Notes: generated by a model from the letters alone, not told the origin. 11,353 nt of DNA from an uncultured Chlorobiales bacterium (GCA_903901395.1 CAIUQW010000141.1:1-11353); one strand, 5' to 3'; counted from the stretch's first letter, positions 1 to 7,107 are shown. A program made the numbers and translations.

Positions 1-184
1 GCTGAATGGGCCAGGAACGTTTATTGTTTGCAAAAAAGATAAACTTTCGAGTTGCTTTCCAGGAAGCATGAAGGGTTCTGGGGTATCCGGCATTTTTGCG
101 GGACGCGATGATAGAATGGGCAGGCACCCAATAGGCGATTGATCACTTGGCTATTGGTCTACCGGTCTTTACGCAGAATTTATC

Positions 185-382
185 ATTACTCCGGCCATAA
201 TAAATCACAAAGAAATTTCGGAGAGTGCTTTGTCATTCTGAATGAAACGAAGCGGAATAAAGAATCCATCTTATTGCTAATTAAAAAGTTATGGATTCTT
301 CTCCCGATAAGTCGGGATCAGAATGACATCGGAAGGAAGTGACGGTGAACCGATAATTGATCCATTTAGTGGCCGGAGTAAT
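185..382. repeat. Outer inverted repeat enclosing the palindromic element
   Basis: A perfect 13-bp inverted repeat, ATTACTCCGGCCA at 185-197 and TGGCCGGAGTAAT at 370-382, encloses the palindromic element at 232-327. The two structures have nearly the same centre (about 283 and 280), so the whole stretch could fold as one long interrupted hairpin. Just inside the 13-mers the arms keep weak similarity (TAATAAATCA against CTAAATGGATCA on the opposite strand). No coding frame spans it. It could be a small non-autonomous element or an old insertion of one palindrome into another. Confidence 0.55.
232..327. repeat. Dispersed palindromic repeat, copy A
   Basis: The ends GTCATTCTGA (232-241) and TCAGAATGAC (318-327) are perfect 10-bp inverted repeats. 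An inner pair, AAGAATCCAT (260-269) and ATGGATTCTT (291-300), pairs over 10 bp around a 21-base AT-rich loop. Between the pairs on the right arm lies a small extra hairpin, CCCGA at 303-307 with TCGGG at 312-316. A second, diverged copy lies at 7108-7198 in this window, so this is a dispersed family. I recall similar intergenic palindromes in Chlorobi genomes, but that is from memory and not shown here. Confidence 0.75.
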
Positions 383-472
383 AAGCCGCCTTCACCTGAT
401 CCATCGATCATCACTCACCATTTACCCACGAGAGTCCTCAAAGCACTTGAACAGGTTCCTGAAGAGTAACCA

Positions 473-1036
473 TCACGCAGTACGTGGCTTCGCGTGCAGT
501 TTGACCCACGCGGCGAAGCGGTTCATCCAGCCTTGCAGAAAATCACGGCTTTTCGGGCCTATGTCGCCCTCCTCGTCGAACAGGCCATCGTAGTAGCCGA
601 TAAACGCTTCGGGCTGGGCCATCGTTGGGACATCGAGCACGGCGAGGATGTTGCGCAAGTGCTGCTGCGCCATTGCCGTGCCGCACGCGCCGGATGAGAG
701 GCCGATGATTCCGGCGGGCTTGCCCTCCCAGGCATTGTGGCCGTAGGGACGCGAACCCACATCGAGAGCATTTTTGAGCACGCCGGAGATCGAGCGGTTG
801 TACTCGGGCGTGACGATCATCAGTCCGTCGGCTTCGGCAATCTCGCGCCGCACGCGCTGCATCGCTTCGGTCGGCTGCTCCTCGTCATCCTGATTGTAGA
901 GCGGCAGGTCGTCAATTCTCAGATGATGAAATGCAAAATCGGCGGGCGCGAGCCGGATAAGCGCGTCGGCAAGCTTGCGGTTCAGCGATTCGCGCCTGAT
1001 GCTGCCGACAACCACGATGATACGGTAGGTGCTCAT
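473..1036 (-). CDS. NAD(P)H-dependent FMN reductase family flavoprotein
   Basis: The 187-residue product fits the cytosolic NADPH-dependent FMN reductase family (flavodoxin-like fold; relatives include ChrR/YieF quinone and chromate reductases). The N-terminal strand followed by GSIRRESLNRKLA (residues 11-23) is the FMN-phosphate loop. TPEYNRSISGVLKNALD (76-92) is the family's second signature, which contacts the isoalloxazine ring. GLSSGACGTAMAQQHLR (112-128) is the third conserved segment. Length is normal for the family and the frame is intact. Such enzymes transfer electrons from NAD(P)H through bound FMN to quinones, free flavin or xenobiotics; the physiological substrate cannot be read from sequence. 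The gene diverges from a nitroreductase, also a flavin enzyme, with about 210 bp between the two starts, so a shared redox-responsive control region is possible. No good Shine-Dalgarno precedes the ATG. Confidence 0.9.
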   Translation of the reverse strand: MSTYRIIVVVGSIRRESLNRKLADALIRLAPADFAFHHLRIDDLPLYNQDDEEQPTEAMQRVRREIAEADGLMIVTPEYNRSISGVLKNALDVGSRPYGHNAWEGKPAGIIGLSSGACGTAMAQQHLRNILAVLDVPTMAQPEAFIGYYDGLFDEEGDIGPKSRDFLQGWMNRFAAWVKLHAKPRTA

Positions 1037-1247
1037 GGCGAGGATAGAATAAGGTTTTCGATACCATCTGCCCGAACGTCACGCGCCCGCATTTGGTTTC
1101 AATTCAGATCATCGATCACTCGCCGCAGACGACTCACGAACTGCCGCTTCCATGAATTTCCTGCATCCGGTTGAAGATCGATACTTCCGATTCTATATTT
1201 CTGAGTATCGAAAAGCTTCCGACGGCAAACTTCAAATCCCGCAAGCA

Positions 1248-1814
1248 ATGAACGAAACCATTTCCACGATACTCAAACGGCGCAGCGTTCGCCTTTTCCG
1301 GCCCGATCCGGTCGGGCAGACGGAGTTCGACCTCGTGCTCGAAGCTGGCCGTTACGCACCAAGCGCAATGAACCAGCAGCCATGGCATTTTACGGCCATC
1401 CGAAACCCGGAACTCCTCGGCAAGCTCGAAGAGAACTGCAAGAGCGCCTTCCTCGAATCGAATGTCGAGGCCTTGAGAGAGGTCGCCAAACAGGAGGGAT
1501 TCAGCGTTTTTTACCATGCGCCGCTGATGGTCATCATCTCAGGCGATCCCGGCGCCATCGCCGCGCAGTACGACTGCACGCTCGCGATGGAGAACATGAT
1601 GCTCGCCGCAACCTCGCTCGGCATCGGCAGTTGCTGGACGCACGCCGTGATGATGTTCAACTCGACCGACAAAGGCAAGGCAATCTTCAAACAACTCGGC
1701 TTCAACTTCCCGGAAGGGCACCAGCCCTACGCCGCCGCCGTTTTCGGCTACCCGGCTGAACCATACCCTGAAACCCCGCCGAAAAATGCGGAGTGCGTCA
1801 CCATCCTCGACTGA
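1248..1814 (+). CDS. Nitroreductase family FMN-dependent oxidoreductase
   Basis: The 188-residue product belongs to the nitroreductase superfamily, dimeric cytosolic flavoenzymes that use NAD(P)H to reduce nitro compounds, quinones or flavin. ILKRRSVRLF (residues 8-17) is the N-terminal FMN-phosphate-binding motif. APSAMNQQPWHF (37-48) is the conserved active-site loop, and LAATSLGIGSCWTH (119-132) is the C-terminal FMN-binding motif. An in-frame ATG at 1152 would add 32 residues with no family counterpart, so the ATG at 1248, which places the RRS motif at its usual distance from the N-terminus, is preferred. Neither start has a clear Shine-Dalgarno. A strong hairpin follows 33 bp after the stop. 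The substrate is unknown; the pairing with the divergent FMN reductase suggests, but does not prove, a joint role in flavin or electrophile reduction. Confidence 0.9.
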   Translation: MNETISTILKRRSVRLFRPDPVGQTEFDLVLEAGRYAPSAMNQQPWHFTAIRNPELLGKLEENCKSAFLESNVEALREVAKQEGFSVFYHAPLMVIISGDPGAIAAQYDCTLAMENMMLAATSLGIGSCWTHAVMMFNSTDKGKAIFKQLGFNFPEGHQPYAAAVFGYPAEPYPETPPKNAECVTILD

Positions 1815-1846
1815 ACTTCCAGGCTTTTCCTCACGCAGATTCCGCT

Positions 1847-1870
1847 CTCCCCCGGCGATAACCGGGGGAG
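1847..1870 (+). terminator. GC-rich hairpin, probable terminator after the nitroreductase gene
   Basis: CTCCCCCGG (1847-1855) and CCGGGGGAG (1862-1870) pair perfectly over 9 bp around the loop CGATAA, 33 bp after the nitroreductase stop. Only TTCATC follows, with no T-run, so intrinsic termination may be inefficient. Confidence 0.6.
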
Positions 1871-1984
1871 TTCATCAAGAACAAATCGCTCGTACCTGAT
1901 TCATATAAAGTGCTATACACCCACTGACGAGCCGAGCCTCCCTACCCATTGCAAATCAACTGGTTGCAACTTTCCGCTAACAGA

Positions 1985-1996
1985 ATCAGAATGACA
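1985..1996. repeat. Possible solo end of the dispersed palindrome
   Basis: ATCAGAATGACA is identical over 12 bases to the right end of the palindromic element at 317-328. The left arm and the inner ATGGATTCT motif are absent nearby, so this is either a truncated remnant or coincidence. It sits upstream of an AT-rich stretch (1999-2010) that could hold the promoter of the downstream secreted-protein gene. Confidence 0.25.
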
Positions 1997-2093
1997 GGTA
2001 TTATATATATGTTTTCTATTGATCCAGAGAATTCCTACTTTTTAGGCAGGTTACTTTGTACCTGATTCTCACAATCTGAAAACCGGAGTTGAC

Positions 2094-3065
2094 ATGAAAA
2101 GAACTCTCCTTTCTGCTGCTCTCGCCATCGCGTTCCTCTTGTGCCACTCGCTCGGCTTCGCGGCACTGAACCAGATGACCGGCAACTGGCAAAACGTGGA
2201 TCCGAACACGCGGGGCATCACGACCCTCATCATCGACGGCAACCCGAACAACCTGCGAATGCACGCCTGGGGCAAGTGCCATCCGCAGGATTGCGACTGG
2301 GGTGAGGTCGATGCGTACGCCTACGCGCCGAATGTCTCCGCGCCAATCGTGCCAACGGCGCAGGCCGTTTCCGCCGTGTTCAACGCCGGTTTCAGCCAGA
2401 CGCTCGTCATAGTGACGCCAGCGGGCGACAACACGATCCGCGCCGAGGTCTACACTCGCTTCACGGATCGCAGCAACCGCAGCGACTACAGAGAAACTTA
2501 CACCTTAAAGCGCCAGCTCCGCATGATGCCGATGAGACCAGTGCCCCCAGCCGCGATGCCGATGAGGCCCATGCCAGGCCCGATGCCCGTGCCGATGCCG
2601 CCCCCGGTACTCCGTGAAGATTGCGTTCCGTTCAACCCGGCCACCACGACCGTCAGAAACATCGACGGCCGCTGGACGATTGTTGACGGCAATCATCTGC
2701 TGTTCAACTTCGGTGACAAAAAAATGGAGGCTCTCCAGGCGCTGAAGGTTATCAAGTACTACCGGATGAACAGCTCCTGCTTCGTCGGACGCCCCGACCC
2801 GAGTTTCCGCTACCTCTTGGCCGACGGCAACGCGCCTCAGGGTAACATGCCCGGCGAGGACGGCGTAAGCTTCAACCCCAACACCACCGAGGTCAAGTTC
2901 ATTGACGGACGCTGGAAAATCGTCGATGGCAATCACTGGATTTTCGATTTCGACAACAAGGAGGGCGAAGCGAGAACCGCATTGGCGATCATCAGAAAAT
3001 ATGGCTTCACCCGTTCCTGCTTCGTGGGCCGTCCTGATCCGAGCTTTATCTACCTGAAAAAGTAA
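2094..3065 (+). CDS. Secreted protein with two C-terminal 80-residue repeats
   Basis: This 323-residue protein of unknown function begins with a signal peptide (KR, hydrophobic stretch 5-19, likely cleavage after GFA at 23), so it is exported. Three parts follow. Residues 25-140 form a domain with KCHPQDCDWG at 61-70, whose two cysteines could form a disulfide or bind metal. Residues 143-172 are a Met/Pro-rich linker built from PMRP and PMP units. Two copies of one module follow at 176-241 and 256-321, offset by exactly 80 residues, each reading IDGRWxIVDGNH, then F.F..K..EA..AL..I..Y, then SCFVGRPDPSF.YL. I recall this GRW...SCFVGRPDPS module from other bacterial exported proteins, but it has no function I can name. 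GGAG lies 7 bases before the ATG. The gene stands alone between two hairpin terminators. Confidence 0.85.
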   Translation: MKRTLLSAALAIAFLLCHSLGFAALNQMTGNWQNVDPNTRGITTLIIDGNPNNLRMHAWGKCHPQDCDWGEVDAYAYAPNVSAPIVPTAQAVSAVFNAGFSQTLVIVTPAGDNTIRAEVYTRFTDRSNRSDYRETYTLKRQLRMMPMRPVPPAAMPMRPMPGPMPVPMPPPVLREDCVPFNPATTTVRNIDGRWTIVDGNHLLFNFGDKKMEALQALKVIKYYRMNSSCFVGRPDPSFRYLLADGNAPQGNMPGEDGVSFNPNTTEVKFIDGRWKIVDGNHWIFDFDNKEGEARTALAIIRKYGFTRSCFVGRPDPSFIYLKK

Positions 3066-3089
3066 CCCGCTCGGCAATTGCCTGATCAC

Positions 3090-3123
3090 AACCCCCGGCT
3101 TCATCGAAATGGAACCGGGGGTT
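3090..3123 (+). terminator. Intrinsic terminator after the secreted-repeat gene
   Basis: AACCCCCGG (3090-3098) pairs with CCGGGGGTT (3115-3123) over 9 bp around a 16-base loop. TTGTTCTTTAT follows. It starts 25 bases after the stop of the secreted-repeat gene and separates it from the nucleotidase gene. Confidence 0.75.
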
Positions 3124-3278
3124 TGTTCTTTATATTGGAACGAGTTGCGATCATGTGACGTTTCGCCTGCAAGCCGGGCATCGAACAGATCGCCCGCCAA
3201 TATCATCAGTTTCCACGCATGATCAACCGCGACAGCTTCAGCATATTTTTTCATCCAGACTCCGGTATTCGGCAGAGA

Positions 3279-5231
3279 ATGCCGCAATTTCTGAAATTGA
3301 CGCGCCGGTTCAAGTGGCTGATGGCTCTCGTCTCGTTGCTCACCGCGCTTCATCTTTTTCCGGCAGTGGCGGCGGTTGCGGAACCGGCGAGGCTGACCGT
3401 GCTCTTCACCAGCGACCTGCACTCGTACTTCTCGCCGCATCACGAAATGGCAAGCGACAGAAGCGTCCGTGACGTTGGCGGCTACGCGCGGCTGGCCGGA
3501 GCGATTGCAGAGGAGCGCACGCGGGCGGGTGGCGAGGCGCTCCTGGTCGATGCGGGCGACTTCACGCAGGGCACGCTCTATCACACCGTCTTGCCGGATG
3601 AAGCGCTCGAACTGCGCCTCATGGGCGCGATGGGCTACGACGCCGTCGCGTTCGGCAACCACGACTTTGACTTCCGCCCTTCAGGCGCCGCCGGAATGCT
3701 CCGCGCCGCGCGTACGAACGCCGCCGCACAGCCTCAACTGCTCATCGCCAATCTGCATTTCAGCAAGGATGATCCCGGCGACTACGCGCTGAAGCTCGCT
3801 TTTCGCGACTACCCGGTACACGGCTATACGGTCGTCGAGCGCGACGGTGTGCGCATCGGCATTTTCGCTCTGCTCGGCAAGGACGCCGCCGAAGACGCAA
3901 GCTTTGCAAAACCGGTCACCTTCTCCGATCCCATCGAAGCGGCAAGAAAAACGGTAAGCATCCTGAAGGAGCGTGAAAAGGTTGACCTGATCATCTGCCT
4001 GTCGCATGGCGGCACCAACCCGGACAAAGCATATTCCGAAGATGAAAAGCTCGCCGCCGTCTCCCCCGGCATCGACGTGATCGTCAGCGGCCACACCCAC
4101 ACCGTTCTGCAAAAGCCGGTCATGGTGGGCAAAACGGCCATCGTCTCCGCCGGATCGTACGGAAGCTGGCTCGGCGTGCTCGATCTGAAGGTCGAGAACA
4201 AGCATGACGTAGCGGTGGCAGGATACCGGTTGCGAAAGATCGACGCGAGCGTGCCGGAAGAACCCAACATTGCGCGGATGATCGAGGGTTTCCGAAGCAT
4301 CGTCGAAGCGCGATACCTCTCGCACTTCGGCTACCGCTTCGACCAGTTGCTCGCCCGCCAGCCGTTTGATGGACAAAGTATCGAAGAGAGCTATGCCCAC
4401 CCTGGCGAAACCGGTCTCGGCAATCTCGTCACCGACGCTTACCGCTACGCCATCGGGCAGGCGGAAGGCCACCGACGCCATATCGACACAGCCGTCGATG
4501 TGCTCGGCTGCATCCGCTCGTCGCTCTACCGGGGCGACATCCGCGTGTCGGATGTTTTTCAGACCGCCTCGCTCGGCCCCGTGCAATACGGCTATTGCGG
4601 CAACACCATCGTGGTCGTCTACCTCACGGGGCGCGACCTGAAAAACCTGCTCGAAGTCGAGACAAGCATCGCCCCGTCGAAAAAGGACGCCCTGCTGAGC
4701 ATCTCCGGCATCAGGTTCCGCTACAATCCAAACCGGATGATCTTCGACCGCGTCACCTCCGTCGAAGTCGAAGGAGTCGACCGGTACTTCCTCCCGGTCG
4801 AGAGCAAGCGGCTCTACAGCGTGGCTATCAACTCCTACCTCGCCAGCATGATCGACCTGATCGGCAAGAAATCGCACGGCATCCTCTCGATCACGCCGCG
4901 GGACGAAGCGGGCAATCCTGTGACAGAGGCGGATAAACACAGGCTCACGGTGATGCGAAACGGCGAGCCGCTGCGCGAATGGGTCGCTCTCGCCGAATAC
5001 CTCTCGTCGTTCCCCGAACAAAACGGCATCCCGACAATCCCCGAACGCTACGCCAAACCCGAAGGGCGCATCGTCGCCGAAGCCTCATGGAACCCCATCG
5101 ATCTTGTCGCTGGCGGCAACTGGCTCACCAGCACCGCCTCCGCGCTGGTGATTGGCGTGATGACGGTTGTTCTCTTGCTCATCCGCCGGATTATTGCAAA
5201 GCGAAACTACGCTATCAGCGAAAAACAGTAA
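3279..5231 (+). CDS. Membrane-anchored 5'-nucleotidase/UshA-family phosphohydrolase
   Basis: With this start the product has 650 residues. A signal peptide (LTRR, then hydrophobic residues to about 34) leads to a metallophosphatase domain with SDLH (D46, H48), GDFTQG (D94), GNHD (N127, H128), LSHGG (H243) and GHTH (H272, H274), the full two-metal set. The C-terminal 5'-nucleotidase domain shows GNLVTDAYR (381-389) and LSISGIRFRYNP (473-484). A transmembrane helix at about 616-635 followed by RRIIAKR would anchor it in the inner membrane with the enzyme in the periplasm; UshA itself lacks this anchor. The family hydrolyses nucleoside mono- and diphosphates, UDP-sugars or related phosphoesters; the exact substrate is not readable here. 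An in-frame ATG at 3219 would add 20 residues before the signal peptide; neither start has a good ribosome site. The MreB-like gene follows 138 bp later on the same strand. Confidence 0.88.
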   Translation: MPQFLKLTRRFKWLMALVSLLTALHLFPAVAAVAEPARLTVLFTSDLHSYFSPHHEMASDRSVRDVGGYARLAGAIAEERTRAGGEALLVDAGDFTQGTLYHTVLPDEALELRLMGAMGYDAVAFGNHDFDFRPSGAAGMLRAARTNAAAQPQLLIANLHFSKDDPGDYALKLAFRDYPVHGYTVVERDGVRIGIFALLGKDAAEDASFAKPVTFSDPIEAARKTVSILKEREKVDLIICLSHGGTNPDKAYSEDEKLAAVSPGIDVIVSGHTHTVLQKPVMVGKTAIVSAGSYGSWLGVLDLKVENKHDVAVAGYRLRKIDASVPEEPNIARMIEGFRSIVEARYLSHFGYRFDQLLARQPFDGQSIEESYAHPGETGLGNLVTDAYRYAIGQAEGHRRHIDTAVDVLGCIRSSLYRGDIRVSDVFQTASLGPVQYGYCGNTIVVVYLTGRDLKNLLEVETSIAPSKKDALLSISGIRFRYNPNRMIFDRVTSVEVEGVDRYFLPVESKRLYSVAINSYLASMIDLIGKKSHGILSITPRDEAGNPVTEADKHRLTVMRNGEPLREWVALAEYLSSFPEQNGIPTIPERYAKPEGRIVAEASWNPIDLVAGGNWLTSTASALVIGVMTVVLLLIRRIIAKRNYAISEKQ

Positions 5232-5252
5232 CCGGCAAAAGCTTGCTCCAAA

Positions 5253-5279
5253 ATCCACGTAATCCACAACATCCACGCA
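5253..5279. repeat. Three tandem ATCCACnnn nonamers
   Basis: ATCCACGTA, ATCCACAAC and ATCCACGCA follow each other without gaps in the spacer after the nucleotidase gene, with a decayed fourth unit (CCCTACACC) behind. I recall similar TCCACnnn runs between genes of green sulfur bacteria; their role is not known to me. Confidence 0.6.
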
Positions 5280-5318
5280 CCCTACACCGCCTATAAACCG
5301 ATTGTACATCCCGATTGT

Positions 5319-5333
5319 TGTTCAAGATGAACA
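5319..5333. promoter_or_regulatory. Perfect palindrome upstream of the MreB-like gene
   Basis: TGTTCAAGATGAACA is a perfect inverted repeat with 6-bp arms and a 3-base centre, ending 36 bases before the MreB-like start. Immediately upstream, CCGATTGT occurs twice (5298-5305 and 5311-5318) in direct orientation at a 13-bp period. Both arrangements suit a dimeric regulator, but no promoter boxes can be assigned with confidence. Confidence 0.3.
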
Positions 5334-5369
5334 GACCCGCGCTTCCGGAACCGTCAACAGGCTGGAATT

Positions 5370-6428
5370 ATGATTTTTGGTAACGTCTTGAACATGGAGA
5401 CCTTCATCGACCTCGGTCTTGACCCCGGATCGGCAAACACGCTGATGTGCATTCGGGATAAAGGCATCGTGGTCGATGAACCCACGATTGTCGCAGTTGC
5501 AAGCGATACCGGCAAGTGGCTTGCCATTGGGCGCGAAGCGCTCAGCATGCACCGGAAAATGCATCCGGGCATCCACTCCATCCAGCCTGTATCCAAAGGA
5601 ATTATCGTCGATTACGATATTGCGCAACGGCTGTTCAGGGAGCTGCTGCACTCCGTGAAACCGAGAATTCTCTTTGGCATTCACCGGCTGGTGATCAGCG
5701 TGCCTTTCGGTATCACCGAAGTGGAAAAACGTGCCTTCTTCGACATGGCAACGGAGCACCTTGGCGCGAAAGAGGCGTATCTGGTGTATGAACCGATAGC
5801 CGCGGCCATCGGCGCAGGCATCGACCCGTTCGAGCCGGTCACAAGCCTTGTCGTCAATCTCGGAGCCGACACCACGCAAATAGCCGTTATCTCGCTTGGC
5901 GGCATTGTCACGGGAGAATCCCTTGACGTTTCGGGCAACCGGCTCGACAGCGATATCATCCGATACCTGAGAGAACAAAACAATCTGGCGATCAGCGAAT
6001 ACGCCGCTGAGCAGATCAAGCTGCATATCGCCGCCACAGACAGGCTCGATCGGGACGGTCGGCTGACGGTCAAAGGATTCAACCTTCGGTCAGGCTTTCC
6101 CGAAACGCAGGAGATCAGCACCGCCGCCCTCAGCGAACTCATCACCGCCCCGCTACAGGAGATCGTCACGTCCATCAGGAAATGCATCGAGCTGCTTGCC
6201 GACAATCCGGACATGGCTGTCGATATTCTCGAACGGGGCATCTGTCTTGCGGGCGGCGGCGCAATGTTAAGTGGAATAGACAGAAAAATCCAGACCGCGA
6301 CAGGACTCGCCGTAACGATCGGCAACGAACCGCAAACCACTGTCAGCAAAGGGCTGAGCACCATCCTCGAAAACTTCGAACACTACCAGCCTGCGCTCAT
6401 CAGCAACAAAAAAAAGCACAAACAGTAG
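5370..6428 (+). CDS. MreB/actin-like protein with altered nucleotide site
   Basis: The 352-residue product aligns along the whole bacterial actin MreB fold. DPGSANT (residues 18-24) is the phosphate-1 loop. VPFGITEVEKRA (111-122), VYEPIAAAIGAG (139-150) with the conserved Glu141, IAVISLGGIV (171-180) and LAGGGAMLSG (293-302) are all recognisable MreB signatures. MreB polymerises under the inner membrane and positions the cell-wall synthesis machinery of rods. The phosphate-2 loop differs: MreB normally reads DIGGGTTE, here it is NLGADTTQ (163-170), replacing the metal-coordinating Asp by Asn, glycines by Ala and Asp, and the closing Glu by Gln. Weak hydrolysis or a non-hydrolysing partner or regulatory role is an inference. 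No mreC, mreD or rodA adjoins, so this looks like a paralogue outside the usual operon. The ATG at 5394 is an alternative start; GGA lies just before the one chosen. Confidence 0.88.
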   Translation: MIFGNVLNMETFIDLGLDPGSANTLMCIRDKGIVVDEPTIVAVASDTGKWLAIGREALSMHRKMHPGIHSIQPVSKGIIVDYDIAQRLFRELLHSVKPRILFGIHRLVISVPFGITEVEKRAFFDMATEHLGAKEAYLVYEPIAAAIGAGIDPFEPVTSLVVNLGADTTQIAVISLGGIVTGESLDVSGNRLDSDIIRYLREQNNLAISEYAAEQIKLHIAATDRLDRDGRLTVKGFNLRSGFPETQEISTAALSELITAPLQEIVTSIRKCIELLADNPDMAVDILERGICLAGGGAMLSGIDRKIQTATGLAVTIGNEPQTTVSKGLSTILENFEHYQPALISNKKKHKQ

Positions 6429-6630
6429 CTCGAAACATCGATCAAGGATGCTTACGAAGCGGCCAGCACTTGCACCATGACGAAACCGCTCATCAGATAC
6501 TCAACCATGCGGTCGTAAAAATCCACGTGGAGTATCGTGTGGATGTTCCGATCATCGTGCATGGATGCCGGATTTTTGATGACGGACAAACACTATACTG
6601 ATTGATTGTCTGGCTCCCCTCACCTCTTCG
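6429..6630. other. Convergent spacer with no assigned gene
   Basis: The MreB-like gene (+) and the cytosine deaminase gene (-) converge on this 202-bp spacer. No clear intrinsic terminator is visible for either. One plus-strand frame is open to a stop at 6599-6601 and ends with IHVEYRVDVPIIVHG and RIFDDGQTLY, which looks somewhat protein-like. It has no start codon of its own after the MreB-like stop with a ribosome site, and I do not recognise it; it may be a gene remnant or chance. Confidence 0.3.
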
Positions 6631-7077
6631 TCACCCGTTTCCGGCAATGTCTTCGTCCCATAGGTCGGGACGTTCGGCGATGAACCTGTCCATCAGCGCC
6701 CGGCATCCGGCGTCGTCAAGAAGCGTGACTTCAACGCCGTGCTCGTGCAGGAAGTCGATGTTGCCTTTGAAGTTCCGATCCTCCCCCACCACGACCCGCC
6801 CGATGCCGAACTGGACGATTGCGCCCGCGCACATCATGCAGGGCGAGAGCGTCGTGTAGAGCGTCACCTCGCCGTACCGGGCGCGGCGGCCCGCCTGCCG
6901 GATGCAGTCCATCTCGCCGTGAGCAATCGGATCGCCACTTTGCACGCGCTGGTTATGACCGGCGGCGATGACCTTGCCCGCTTCGACCATCACCGCTCCG
7001 ACCGGCACGCCGCCCTCCTCGTAGCTTTTCCTCGCCTGTTCGAGGGCCAGCGCCATGAACTCCTGGTCTCTGTTCAT
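6631..7077 (-). CDS. Cytosine deaminase, yeast FCY1 type
   Basis: This 148-residue zinc-dependent cytidine/deoxycytidylate deaminase-fold protein carries HGEMD (His53, catalytic Glu55) and SPCMMCAGA (Cys80, Cys83), the zinc and proton-shuttle set. It could be taken for the tRNA adenosine deaminase TadA. However, HGE in place of HAE, GHNQRVQSG (40-48), TTLSPC (75-80), GIGRVVVGEDRNFKG (91-105) and above all the tail ERPDLWDEDI (135-144) match fungal cytosine deaminase FCY1, whose Trp152 and Asp155 close over the base; Trp140 and Asp143 are the equivalents. The likely reaction is cytosine to uracil plus ammonia in the cytosol, as pyrimidine salvage. The gene reads away from the Cache gene upstream on the same strand, with a palindromic repeat in the 130-bp gap. 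Frame and length are normal. Confidence 0.85.
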   Translation of the reverse strand: MNRDQEFMALALEQARKSYEEGGVPVGAVMVEAGKVIAAGHNQRVQSGDPIAHGEMDCIRQAGRRARYGEVTLYTTLSPCMMCAGAIVQFGIGRVVVGEDRNFKGNIDFLHEHGVEVTLLDDAGCRALMDRFIAERPDLWDEDIAGNG

Positions 7078-7107
7078 AGTATCAGTAATATTTCGAGTTA
7101 CACCCGA

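Larger units (their letters stand above)
1..472. other. Left-edge region without a confident gene
   Basis: No gene can be assigned with confidence here. Two partial frames run off the left edge. On the plus strand, a frame open from base 2 stops at 139-141 and could be the tail of an upstream gene. On the minus strand, an ATG at 93-91 opens a frame that stays open to base 1 (31 residues, MPDTPEPFMLPG...) and could be the start of a gene leaving the window. The two are mutually exclusive, neither has a convincing ribosome site, and both use AT-ending codons more than the genes further right. From 185 to 382 the stretch is dominated by a nested palindrome described separately. From 383 to 472 I see nothing recognisable. 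Confidence 0.4.

Noticed and set aside
231..335. CRISPR repeat
   Set aside because: There is a single palindromic unit with no regularly spaced copies next to it; the only relative is nearly 7 kb away.
1152..1247. N-terminal extension of the nitroreductase from ATG 1152
   Set aside because: The 32 extra residues have no family counterpart and the ATG at 1248 puts the RRSVR motif at its usual place.
2505..3662. Long minus-strand open frame of 385 codons
   Set aside because: It lies opposite the secreted-repeat and nucleotidase genes, crosses a terminator and shows only low-complexity His/Arg-rich sequence, as expected for a shadow frame in GC-rich DNA.
3681..5021. Long minus-strand open frame of 446 codons
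   Set aside because: It is antisense to the nucleotidase gene, which has complete catalytic motifs; the antisense product has no recognisable domain.
5322..6026. Minus-strand frame opposite the MreB-like gene
   Set aside because: It is a shadow of a gene with clear actin-fold motifs and has no family features of its own.
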